NCBI GenBank assembly: GCA_024681175.1
Contig: JAILBI010000081.1
Location: 1 to 7,187, forward strand
From: Acholeplasmatales bacterium
Lineage (GTDB): Bacteria > Bacillota_I > Bacilli_A > Acholeplasmatales > Anaeroplasmataceae
Reading direction: 5' to 3'
DNA length: 7,187 bases
The first letter of the stretch is position 1. Each line of letters begins with the position of its first letter. The notes beneath the pieces were generated by a model. The model did not search any database and was not told the origin of the DNA. It saw only the letters and a list, made by a program, of their open reading frames with translations. The position numbers and the translations under genes are program-made. Shown in pieces: positions 1 to 5,837 of this stretch.

Positions 1-811
1 CATTATATAAATTTTTATTATAAAGCTCTAATGTAGGGAATAAGAAATATGATAATAATCCTAATAATATTATTACTGCTGATATGGTAAATATTAATGT
101 TGTTTTATCTTTAAATGATTTATATATATTTTTAAAATAAAAACATAAATAAATACCACCTGCAGCATATGAATATAATGCAGTTGCATTATGAGATAGA
201 TATAAAAATAATGCACCAAATATTATTTCTATAAATGGTTTTATTTTTAATTCCTTCATATGAACAAAATCATATAATCCTAAAAAGAATAAAGGAACAA
301 ATGATATTGCCACTGCTTCTGCAATTGCGAAACGTTCAAATGCGCAAAATAATTTATAAGGCATGAATAAATATGTAGCACCTATCAAAATTGATAATGC
401 TCTATTTTTAGTCATTCTCATTCCTAATGTGTATGCAAACATACCAGATGAAAATATAGATAAGAAAATAACTATTTTAACACCTTGTAATAAAGAAACA
501 CCAAATGGTTCTAATACTACAGCTACTACGGCCATTGAGAAATGAGATAATGGTGAATAAAATAATCTTTTACCATATCCTAAACCAAATGAAAGATATG
601 ATGATATTACATTATATTCATTTCTTTTTAATGCCAAATAGATATCTTCTATTTGGGCATAATGGAATGTAGTGTCATCACCTCTTGGATATCCTTTATA
701 TAATAAAATATATCCTGATAACATAGATAAAGAAAATATAATTATCCATGGTAATACTACATACAAGATAGATATTAACTTATTAGTAATATTTCCTTTT
801 CTTAATTCCAT
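1..811 (-). CDS. Polytopic membrane protein, GT-C glycosyltransferase-like (partial, C-terminus beyond the window)
   Basis: An open frame of 270 codons runs without a stop from ATG at 811 to the left edge, so the C-terminal part is missing. A strong GGAGAAGG site lies directly upstream of the ATG. The first hydrophobic segment (about residues 13-37) is followed by an extracytoplasmic loop with GDDTTFHYAQIEDI at 44-57. An acidic pair followed by His after TM1 is typical of GT-C fold lipid-sugar-dependent glycosyltransferases. Next come GLGYGKRLFYSPLSHF (76-91), several membrane helices, and FERFAIAEA (158-166). That order (acidic loop, GYG..lFY.P, then R..A..E) resembles the integral membrane families annotated as PTPS-related (PF10131) or YfhO-like, an assignment made from memory. 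A role in decorating surface polysaccharide or teichoic acid is inference. It lies 45 nt downstream of proC and may share that transcript or use the promoter at 840-868. The membrane call is firm, the family call moderate. Confidence 0.8.
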   Translation of the reverse strand, partial: MELRKGNITNKLISILYVVLPWIIIFSLSMLSGYILLYKGYPRGDDTTFHYAQIEDIYLALKRNEYNVISSYLSFGLGYGKRLFYSPLSHFSMAVVAVVLEPFGVSLLQGVKIVIFLSIFSSGMFAYTLGMRMTKNRALSILIGATYLFMPYKLFCAFERFAIAEAVAISFVPLFFLGLYDFVHMKELKIKPFIEIIFGALFLYLSHNATALYSYAAGGIYLCFYFKNIYKSFKDKTTLIFTISAVIILLGLLSYFLFPTLELYNKNLYN

Positions 812-839
812 ACCTTCTCCACACAAAAAAACTAATAAT

Positions 840-868
840 ATTATATCATCAAAATATTATTTTTCTAA
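840..868 (-). promoter_or_regulatory. Possible internal promoter for the GT-C-like gene
   Basis: On the minus strand a perfect extended -10, TGATATAAT, lies at 848-840. A weak -35 (TTAGAA, 868-863) stands 17 nt upstream inside the end of proC. The predicted start near 833 would leave a leader of about 22 nt ending in the GGAGAAGG site. AT-rich sequence makes chance matches common, but the TGn extension raises the odds. Confidence 0.4.
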
Positions 869-1648
869 TTCTTTTCCTCTATTTGCACATTTTTCTGATG
901 CTTCATATACAATATCATCTAATTTCTTATCATCAAATACATATACACCTTCAATAGTTGTACCCTTATATGAACATACATCATTAATTAATGTATCTAA
1001 ATCCTTAGGTGATGAATTTAATAATGTCGCACAACCAAGTGTTGCATCTGCAAGCATTTTTCTTGCATCATTTTCATCTATTCCATTCTTTTTAGCATAT
1101 CTTACAAATGATCTAATAAAATACCAAATATATGCAGGATATGAACCATTTAGTGGTAATAATATATTTATTTTATCTTCAGATACTTCTGTAACTGAGC
1201 CAATAGATTCAAACATTGATCTTGCAAAAGCTAAATTAGCCTTAGATACATTATTTGAATGAGCCATTGTAGATACTGCCATATTGATTTGAGCACCTAA
1301 ATTTGGCATGAATCTTACAACCTCTAATTCATTACCTAATGATTTTTGTAAATATGAAATTGTAATACCTGCCGCAATTGTAATTAAAAGATTAGGCTTT
1401 TTATTTGAATCTTTTAATTTTTCCATAACCTCAGGAAATTGTTGAGGCTTTATTGCAAATAATACTATTTCACTATTTTGATAAACATCAAGCTCATCTT
1501 TAGCTAAGACAAAGCCTCCATTTAAAATATCTTCTTTATTTAATGAATATATAATAATATCTTTTCTTTCTATTTTTTTAGATTCAATTAATCCATTAAT
1601 AATTGAACCACCCATTTTTCCAAATCCTAATAATCCAAGTTTATACAT
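857..1648 (-). CDS. proC: Pyrroline-5-carboxylate reductase (ProC)
   Basis: This 263-residue protein has about the usual ProC length. ProC catalyses the last step of proline synthesis, NAD(P)H-dependent reduction of 1-pyrroline-5-carboxylate to proline, in the cytoplasm. The N-terminal Rossmann fold shows LGFGKMGGSIINGL (7-20), where GxGxMG binds the dinucleotide, then FAIKPQQ (64-70), which matches the family AvKPq motif. VVRFMPN (110-116) is the conserved hinge. The C-terminal dimerisation and substrate domain has NGSYPAY (167-173) for the family GSGPAY, and SYKGTT (226-231) for SPGGTT. These substitutions make it a somewhat divergent member, but the MPN, PAY and GTT cores are present. The ATG at 1648 is preceded by AAAGGAGA at 1653-1660. 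It sits 49 nt after the DUF1963 gene with no terminator between, so co-transcription is likely. No proA or proB is visible. Confidence 0.94.
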   Translation of the reverse strand: MYKLGLLGFGKMGGSIINGLIESKKIERKDIIIYSLNKEDILNGGFVLAKDELDVYQNSEIVLFAIKPQQFPEVMEKLKDSNKKPNLLITIAAGITISYLQKSLGNELEVVRFMPNLGAQINMAVSTMAHSNNVSKANLAFARSMFESIGSVTEVSEDKINILLPLNGSYPAYIWYFIRSFVRYAKKNGIDENDARKMLADATLGCATLLNSSPKDLDTLINDVCSYKGTTIEGVYVFDDKKLDDIVYEASEKCANRGKELEK

Positions 1649-1697
1649 AATATCTCCTTTATTTGATATACAAATATAATTAACCTATTTTTATTTT

Positions 1698-2390
1698 CTA
1701 TGTTGTTTCAAGATTAATTTTAACATCAGTAAAATCTAATTTTTCAAGTGCTTCATTAGACATATAGAATTGAAGGAAGCCATCATCTCCCCACATATAA
1801 TCATCGCCACTTTCAAGTTGAAGTATCTGACTTTCATTGTCTTGAAGATAACTTGATTGGAATATTTGAGGATAACCACCTAAAAAACCATAATCAGTTT
1901 CAATGAAATGATAGTTATCAAAATATTCATCTTGAATATCTTCATCAGCATCCTCTATATATTCATATAAATCACTAAATTCTTCATGGTTAGGATACAT
2001 CTTGATCTTATTTACATTGAAATATTTCTCTTCATATGTCTTTGTATCAGATTCTTCTTCATGTAAATTATCAGTTCCTTCATTTACATATATAACCTCG
2101 TAATGCTCACCTTTTTCTAAAGGATAATTTGAATTAATTACATCATCATCAAGGAAGATATATAAAATACCTGATGATGGTAAATATTTCACTTTCTTAT
2201 CAGCATTAACCTCACCAAAATTAACCTGCATAAAAAATGGAATTTTTTCACCATTTGAAATAGGCCAACTAAAATTTGTAGGAACAAGTGGATTACCACC
2301 GATTTTAGTTGTTGTTTCAGATTCATTTTCTACTAATTCAAATGAATCTTTAGCATATTTTTCAATTAATTTTTTATTTAATTTCCCCAT
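1698..2390 (-). CDS. DUF1963 / YwqG-like cytoplasmic protein
   Basis: This 230-residue acidic soluble protein has no signal peptide or membrane segment. It has the layout of the DUF1963 (YwqG-like) family: KIGGNPLVPTNFSWP at 29-43, then FFMQVNFGEV at 52-61, a beta strand GILYIFLDDD at 74-83, LGGYPQIFQ at 170-178, and near the end WGDDGFLQFYM at 200-210 followed by LDFTDVKI. These correspond to the family pattern of GG.P..P, QinL, GyPq.iQ and wGD.G...f. The molecular function of this family is not known to me. Residues 105-160 are unusually rich in Asp, Glu and Tyr. The start at 2390 follows GCGGAGG with suitable spacing. The gene is first in a probable transcript with proC and the GT-C-like gene. 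The family call is good; no function is proposed. Confidence 0.87.
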   Translation of the reverse strand: MGKLNKKLIEKYAKDSFELVENESETTTKIGGNPLVPTNFSWPISNGEKIPFFMQVNFGEVNADKKVKYLPSSGILYIFLDDDVINSNYPLEKGEHYEVIYVNEGTDNLHEEESDTKTYEEKYFNVNKIKMYPNHEEFSDLYEYIEDADEDIQDEYFDNYHFIETDYGFLGGYPQIFQSSYLQDNESQILQLESGDDYMWGDDGFLQFYMSNEALEKLDFTDVKINLETT

Positions 2391-2410
2391 TATAAAAGCC
2401 TCCGCTTTTT

Positions 2411-2439
2411 ATTATAATCTTTTAAATTAATAAATTAAA
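2411..2439 (-). promoter_or_regulatory. Weak candidate promoter for the DUF1963-proC transcript
   Basis: TATAAT lies at 2416-2411 on the minus strand, with a poor -35 (TTTAAT, 2439-2434) at 17-nt spacing. It follows the previous unit's terminator, where a promoter is expected. The predicted start near 2404 would almost touch the GGAGG ribosome site at 2403-2399, giving a very short leader. The true promoter may therefore lie further upstream in this A/T-rich gap. Confidence 0.3.
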
Positions 2440-2470
2440 TATAATAAATAATTTGTTTGATATTAAACAT

Positions 2471-2500
2471 AAAAAAAATTAGGCTCATCGAGCCTAATTT
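2471..2500 (-). terminator. Rho-independent terminator of the PurF-like operon
   Basis: A perfect 10-bp stem AAATTAGGCT/AGCCTAATTT (2476-2485 with 2491-2500) encloses a 5-nt loop. On the minus strand it runs into an uninterrupted tract of eight T (2478-2471). It starts three bases after the stop codon of the 252-residue membrane protein and separates that operon from the DUF1963-proC unit. Confidence 0.92.
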
Positions 2501-2502
2501 AA

Positions 2503-3261
2503 TTAATTATTATCGCCAAAATCAAGTTTAACTTCATCTTTTGATGATTCTTCAGCATCATTATTTTCTTGAGCTGGAGCTTCTTCTTTAACTTCTTCAT
2601 CCTTAGTGTCTTCAGCTACTTCTTCAGTTGCTTCTACATTTTCTTCAGCTACTTCTTCCTTAGCTTCTTCAACTTTTGCTTCTTCTTTAGCTTCAGTTTC
2701 AGGTAAGAATGAAATTAAACCAGCAACTAATGTAGAAATCATTAATACAGATGTAGCAATTACATATAATGAAACATATAATGCACCTTCATAATCATAT
2801 AAGAAATAATAACCCATTGTTGCAGTTACAGTAACGATTGTTAAATATGATGCTGCAGTAACGAATACTACCTTTGCCCACTTATAACCATCTTTTACCA
2901 TAAATACTGCAGAAACTGCAAATAAGATTACTGCTAAGAAATTTAATACTGGGTAATTGAATACTGGATCACTTGCACCATAGCCAGCTGCTAAATAATC
3001 TTCAGCAAATTGGCTCATATAAATTGCAAATACTGCATAAGAGATAAGTGGTAATAATTTAATAAGCTTATGATTATCTAATAAATTGATAATTAAACCA
3101 CCTAATGATACGATTGCGCCAACTAAGATAATTGATGTTTCTTTGCCTGTTACAACAGCTTCTGATTCCTCTACAGCCTTTGTTAATATAAATGATACTA
3201 CAAATAATACTAATGCTACGGCTGATAAAATAACTGATACTAATTTAGAATTTTTATTCAT
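2503..3261 (-). CDS. Uncharacterised six-helix membrane protein with acidic cytoplasmic tail
   Basis: I do not recognise this 252-residue protein. It has about six hydrophobic segments, near residues 7-27, 43-61, 67-83, 105-122, 129-150 and 161-186. The first ends in a short polar loop with EESEA, and GYKWAK at 125-130 is a basic cytoplasmic-type loop. From residue 188 to the end is a 65-residue low-complexity tail of Glu, Ala, Lys and Val (for example KEEAKVEEAKEEVAEENVEA), strongly acidic and probably helical or disordered. An even number of helices places both ends on the same side, presumably the cytoplasm. Its ATG overlaps the stop of the upstream 178-residue gene by 8 nt (ATGAATAA), and a GAGGAGAG site lies inside that gene, so translation is probably coupled. 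It is the third and last gene of the PurF-like operon and is followed at once by a terminator. That the frame is a real gene is firm; its function is unknown. Confidence 0.85.
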   Translation of the reverse strand: MNKNSKLVSVILSAVALVLFVVSFILTKAVEESEAVVTGKETSIILVGAIVSLGGLIINLLDNHKLIKLLPLISYAVFAIYMSQFAEDYLAAGYGASDPVFNYPVLNFLAVILFAVSAVFMVKDGYKWAKVVFVTAASYLTIVTVTATMGYYFLYDYEGALYVSLYVIATSVLMISTLVAGLISFLPETEAKEEAKVEEAKEEVAEENVEATEEVAEDTKDEEVKEEAPAQENNDAEESSKDEVKLDFGDNN

Positions 3262-3790
3262 TTTCGCTCTCCTCTTTCTTATTTTCGTTTTCTAAATCTT
3301 TTTTAAGTACAATAACAAATACTGTTACTACTTGAATTGCATGTGCAAATGCAACTATTCCTCCACCAAGTACAGGAACTACTGTAATTGCGGCGAATGT
3401 CAAAAATACAATATAGAATGCTAAATTGATGTATTTATGAGGTTTTAATTCTCTTAATAGGAATAATACAAATAATCCAGCGTCTAATGCTAAATAATAA
3501 ATAGAATTATAATTTCCTTGTGTTATTCCATATACATCACTAACAATACCACCTAATACTAGAAATGCAAAGATATAAAATAATAAATTATTATAATTTT
3601 TCTTTACAGAACCATATATTAGTAATGCTCCAGTTGTAATAAATGATGCCCAACCAATGATTGTAACAATCATTTGGTTAGTCATGTTATTATTAATAGC
3701 CCCAATAATACCTGGAAGTATTAATAATAATGATACAACTGTTACTGCGAAGATAATTAAGTTGAAGTTGTTTTTAATTTTTTCTTTCAT
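3254..3790 (-). CDS. Uncharacterised six-helix membrane protein, coupled to the PurF-like gene
   Basis: This 178-residue protein belongs to no family I can name. It has about six hydrophobic segments, near 11-31, 40-60, 68-88, 97-113, 120-140 and 143-162, and a short charged tail (KKDLENENKKEESENE). Size and topology are like its downstream neighbour, so the two could be distant paralogues or partners, but I see no convincing shared motif. I chose the ATG at 3790 (MKEKIKNN) rather than an in-frame ATG at 3820. The former forms a TAATG stop/start overlap with the PurF-like gene and has GGGAGAG just upstream, giving a basic N-terminus directly before helix 1. The 3820 start would place a hydrophobic decapeptide and 31 nt of overlap without a good ribosome site. 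The 3' end overlaps the next gene by 8 nt. Confidence 0.84.
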   Translation of the reverse strand: MKEKIKNNFNLIIFAVTVVSLLLILPGIIGAINNNMTNQMIVTIIGWASFITTGALLIYGSVKKNYNNLLFYIFAFLVLGGIVSDVYGITQGNYNSIYYLALDAGLFVLFLLRELKPHKYINLAFYIVFLTFAAITVVPVLGGGIVAFAHAIQVVTVFVIVLKKDLENENKKEESENE

Positions 3791-5196
3791 TATTCTCTCC
3801 CATCCCAACAATATGTACATAATTTATTTTCATCAATTTCAGTGGCCTTCTTAAGGTCATCTAAACGATTGAACTGAAGTGAAGTGAAATTCAACTGCTG
3901 ACGAATTTCTTCTACCATCTTTTTATATTTATCTCCATCTGGATTAATATATTCTTTGATAGTATCTGGATCTGTATTTCCTTCAAATTTCATTATTACT
4001 TTTCTTGTAATAAGTTCCATCTCACTATTAGATCTTGAGAAATTTAAATATTTACATCCATATAATAATGGTGGACAAGCTGATCTAATATGAACCTCTT
4101 TTGCACCGCTATCATATAAGAATTTAGTTGTTTCTCTCATTTGTGTTCCACGAACGATTGAATCATCTATTAATAATAATTTCTTATCTTTAATTAAATC
4201 ATGGACTGGTATAAGCTTCATATGTGCAATCAAATTACGTTTAATTTGAGTTGTAGGCATAAAGCTTCTTGGCCATGTAGGTGTATATTTAATAAATGGT
4301 CTTGAATATGGAATTCCAGATTCATTTGAATATCCAATTGCATGTGCAATACCTGAATCAGGTACACCTGCAACACAATCAGGCTTTGCAGAATCTCTTT
4401 GGGCAATGAATTTACCACAATTATATCTCATTCTTTCAACGCTTATTCCCTCATAAGCTGATGAAGGGTAACCATAATATACCCATAAGAATGTACAAAT
4501 TCTCATTTTATCACCAGGTGCAACAAGCATCTTAACACCTTCCTCAGGTGTAATGATATCTATTTCACCAGGTCCTAATTCTTTATAATCTACATATCCT
4601 AAATTTAAATATGAGAATGATTCAAATGCAACACAATATGCGCCATCCTTATGACCTATTACTGCAGGTGTTCTTCCATATTTATCTCTAGATACATAAA
4701 TACCTTTTTCATTTAATAATAATACTGTAATTGAACCATCTACAATTTCTTGAACATATCTTAAGCCATCAATTAAATTTTCTTTTTGATTGATAACTGA
4801 AGCAATAAGCTCAGTAGGATTAATATCTCCTCCACTCATTTCTAAGAAATGTGATGTTCCATGCTTAAATAATTTTTCTTCAATTTCTTTTACATTGTTA
4901 ATTCTTCCTACAGTAGTTATTGCATAAGTACCATGGTGAGATTTAACAATTAATGGTTGTGGTTCATAGTCTGATATACAGCCTATTCCCATCTTACCCT
5001 TCATTGAAGGTAAGTCTCCATCGAATTTTGTTCTAAATGGAGCATTTTCAATGTTATGTATTGACCTATTAAAACCATCTTCTCCCAAAACAGCCATACC
5101 AGCTCTTCTTGTTCCTAAATGAGAATGATAGTCTACACCAAAGAATAGATCGATTACACAATCAGTTTTTGATACGACACCGAAAAAACCACTCAT
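3790..5196 (-). CDS. PurF-family amidophosphoribosyltransferase homologue lacking the glutaminase nucleophile
   Basis: At 468 residues this has normal PurF length, and pipelines would label it purF. The C-terminal phosphoribosyltransferase half is well conserved: GVPDSGIAHAIGY at 277-289, the SFMPTTQIKR segment at 311-320, and the PRPP loop LLLIDDSIVRGTQ at 340-352. The cysteines that bind 4Fe-4S in Bacillus PurF have counterparts at C234, C381 and the C460/C463 pair. In contrast the Ntn-glutaminase half is degenerate. It begins MSGFFG where PurF matures to CGxFG. The Arg-bearing RYAT stretch reads SDYE (75-78). The HNGNLVN oxyanion segment reads TVGRINN (95-101), with Val for Asn. Glutamine hydrolysis at this site is therefore doubtful, and use of free ammonia or a regulatory PRPP-binding role is inference. 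It leads an operon with two membrane proteins; no other purine gene is in view. A GAGGAGGA site lies about 10 nt before the ATG, slightly far. Confidence 0.9.
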   Translation of the reverse strand: MSGFFGVVSKTDCVIDLFFGVDYHSHLGTRRAGMAVLGEDGFNRSIHNIENAPFRTKFDGDLPSMKGKMGIGCISDYEPQPLIVKSHHGTYAITTVGRINNVKEIEEKLFKHGTSHFLEMSGGDINPTELIASVINQKENLIDGLRYVQEIVDGSITVLLLNEKGIYVSRDKYGRTPAVIGHKDGAYCVAFESFSYLNLGYVDYKELGPGEIDIITPEEGVKMLVAPGDKMRICTFLWVYYGYPSSAYEGISVERMRYNCGKFIAQRDSAKPDCVAGVPDSGIAHAIGYSNESGIPYSRPFIKYTPTWPRSFMPTTQIKRNLIAHMKLIPVHDLIKDKKLLLIDDSIVRGTQMRETTKFLYDSGAKEVHIRSACPPLLYGCKYLNFSRSNSEMELITRKVIMKFEGNTDPDTIKEYINPDGDKYKKMVEEIRQQLNFTSLQFNRLDDLKKATEIDENKLCTYCWDGRE

Positions 5197-5206
5197 TTTC
5201 GTTTTG

Positions 5207-5214
5207 TCCTCCTC
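5207..5214 (-). promoter_or_regulatory. Ribosome binding site of the PurF-like gene
   Basis: GAGGAGGA on the minus strand is a near-perfect anti-SD match, 10 nt before the ATG at 5196. The spacing is longer than the usual 5-9. It supports the start that yields MSGFFG, and hence the absence of an N-terminal Cys. Confidence 0.75.
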
Positions 5215-5235
5215 GTATTAAAAAATACATTTTAT

Positions 5236-5264
5236 ATTATACAATGTTTTTGAAAGAAAAAAAA
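5236..5264 (-). promoter_or_regulatory. Probable promoter of the PurF-like operon (-10 only)
   Basis: A consensus TATAAT lies at 5241-5236 on the minus strand, just downstream of the rplS terminator and about 40 nt before the start codon. The hexamer at the -35 position (5264-5259) is only TTTTTT, part of the terminator's T tract. Either the promoter is weak or relies on an activator, or the operon is partly read through from rplS. Confidence 0.45.
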
Positions 5265-5284
5265 GACAATTTGCATTGCCTTTT
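5257..5284 (-). terminator. Rho-independent terminator after rplS
   Basis: On the minus strand AAAAGGCAAT and ATTGTCTTTT (5284-5275 with 5270-5261) pair over 10 bp with one G-U wobble. They close a GCAA loop (a GNRA tetraloop) and run into eight T. On the plus strand the wobble becomes an A/C mismatch, so the element is built for minus-strand transcripts. Confidence 0.85.
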
Positions 5285-5285
5285 A

Positions 5286-5302
5286 AAAGTCAAGTTGACT
5301 TT
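5286..5302. repeat. 17-nt palindrome between rplS and its terminator
   Basis: AAAGTCAA and TTGACTTT are perfect inverted arms around a single central base, starting 4 nt after the rplS stop codon. As RNA it could fold with 6 bp and a 5-nt loop, but it has no T tract of its own. Each arm contains TTGACT, like a -35 box. Role unknown; it may be a transcript-end stabiliser or a protein site. Confidence 0.5.
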
Positions 5303-5306
5303 ATAA

Positions 5307-5663
5307 TTATCGTCTTTCGTCGATTCTTGCAGCTTTCTTAGATAATGTACGGATATAGCCGAGCTTAGCACGTCTAACCTTACCTTTTCTAACTACGTCA
5401 ATATGATCAATGATTGGTGAATGAAGTGGGAATGTTCTTTCTACACCGATACCATAAGAAATTTTTCTTACAGTGAAAGATTCAGAAATTCCAGCACCTC
5501 TCATCTTCATTACAAGTCCTTCAAATACTTGGATACGATGAGTGTCGCCTTCAATAATCTTAACGTATACCTTTACGTTGTCGCCAGGACGGAACTCTGG
5601 ACGATTTTGTAAATATTCAGCAGTAATTTCATTAATTAATGCTTGTCCTTTTACATTTGCCAT
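5307..5663 (-). CDS. rplS: 50S ribosomal protein L19 (bL19)
   Basis: This 118-residue protein has the normal length for bL19, which sits at the interface of the 30S and 50S subunits. The match to Bacillus L19 extends over the whole protein: [16 protein letters not shown] (24-39), [14 protein letters not shown] (43-56), [25 protein letters not shown] with its very conserved [12 protein letters not shown] core (59-83), [16 protein letters not shown] (90-105) and the end KKAARIDE. I chose the ATG at 5663 (MANVKGQ). The same frame opens further upstream at a TTG (5687), but that would include the ribosome binding site and the leader stem. In most Bacillota rplS closes the rpsP-rimM-trmD-rplS operon; here it stands alone with its own promoter, leader and terminator. 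It is probably autoregulated through the leader upstream. Confidence 0.98.
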   Translation of the reverse strand: MANVKGQALINEITAEYLQNRPEFRPGDNVKVYVKIIEGDTHRIQVFEGLVMKMRGAGISESFTVRKISYGIGVERTFPLHSPIIDHIDVVRKGKVRRAKLGYIRTLSKKAARIDERR

Positions 5664-5672
5664 AAAGTAATA

Positions 5673-5680
5673 TCTCCTCA
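5673..5680 (-). promoter_or_regulatory. Ribosome binding site that fixes the rplS start
   Basis: TGAGGAGA on the minus strand lies 9 nt before the ATG at 5663. It begins 3 nt after the right arm of the leader stem. It lies inside the frame of the alternative TTG start at 5687, which argues against that start. Confidence 0.8.
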
Positions 5681-5683
5681 TTA

Positions 5684-5727
5684 ACAATATTCATAGCCAT
5701 TATAATTCCTTGCTAGCGGAATATTGT
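5684..5727 (-). ncRNA. Putative L19 leader (cis-regulatory RNA upstream of rplS)
   Basis: On the minus strand ACAATATTC (5727-5719) and GAATATTGT (5692-5684) pair perfectly over 9 bp. Within them TAGC (5715-5712) and GCTA (5697-5694) form an inner 4-bp stem with an asymmetric internal loop. The capping loop includes AAGGAATTATAAT. The structure ends 3 nt before the ribosome site of rplS, the place expected of the ribosomal protein L19 leader known in low-GC Gram-positives (Rfam L19_leader, recalled rather than searched). A competing hairpin, ATTCC (5722-5718) with GGAAT (5709-5705), would break the outer stem and might be a switch. A small hairpin CCTAT/ATAGG lies just upstream near 5733-5746. 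Confidence 0.72.
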
Positions 5728-5753
5728 GCTTTACCTATAAAATAGGCAAAATG

Positions 5754-5782
5754 ATTTTAACATAGAGATATTATTATTGCAA
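5754..5782 (-). promoter_or_regulatory. Promoter of rplS
   Basis: On the minus strand TTGCAA (5782-5777) and TAAAAT (5759-5754) are separated by exactly 17 nt, with a TGn extension (TGTTAAAAT). The predicted start near 5747 gives a leader of about 84 nt that contains the whole L19-leader fold. It lies directly after the preceding terminator. Confidence 0.75.
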
Positions 5783-5795
5783 GAAATATTTTGTT

Positions 5796-5831
5796 AAAAA
5801 ATAAATATCTTTGCGACGACGCAAAGATATT
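5796..5831 (-). terminator. Rho-independent terminator of the EIIC-like gene
   Basis: A perfect 12-bp stem AATATCTTTGCG/CGCAAAGATATT (5831-5820 with 5815-5804 on the minus strand) has a TCGT loop. It is followed by TATTTTTT. It lies 6 nt after the stop codon and insulates rplS from upstream transcription. Confidence 0.92.
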
Positions 5832-5837
5832 ATAATT

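Noticed and set aside
672..1262. A 196-codon plus-strand open frame
   Set aside because: It lies antisense to the GT-C-like gene start and proC, has no ribosome binding site and gives a composition without recognisable domains. It is a shadow of AT-rich coding sequence.
1649..1697. Possible terminator or promoter between the DUF1963 gene and proC
   Set aside because: No stem longer than a few A/T pairs and no paired -35/-10 were found; only the proC ribosome site is evident.
2606..2794. Ser/Ala-repeat peptide on the plus strand
   Set aside because: It is the exact antisense of the Glu/Ala-rich tail; GAA/GCT-type codons read backwards give TTC/AGC-type repeats.
3790..3820. Earlier start (ATG at 3820) for the 178-residue membrane protein
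   Set aside because: It lies within the PurF-like gene without a good ribosome site; the TAATG coupling at 3790 is more convincing.
3790..5196. The missing N-terminal Cys as a mis-chosen start or propeptide
   Set aside because: The residues after the Met align directly with the CGxFG start of PurF, placing Ser at the nucleophile position whichever start is used; no in-frame upstream extension supplies a Cys there.
5664..5687. TTG start extending L19 by eight residues
   Set aside because: It would translate through the GAGGAG site and overlap the leader stem; L19 proteins are normally about 115 residues.
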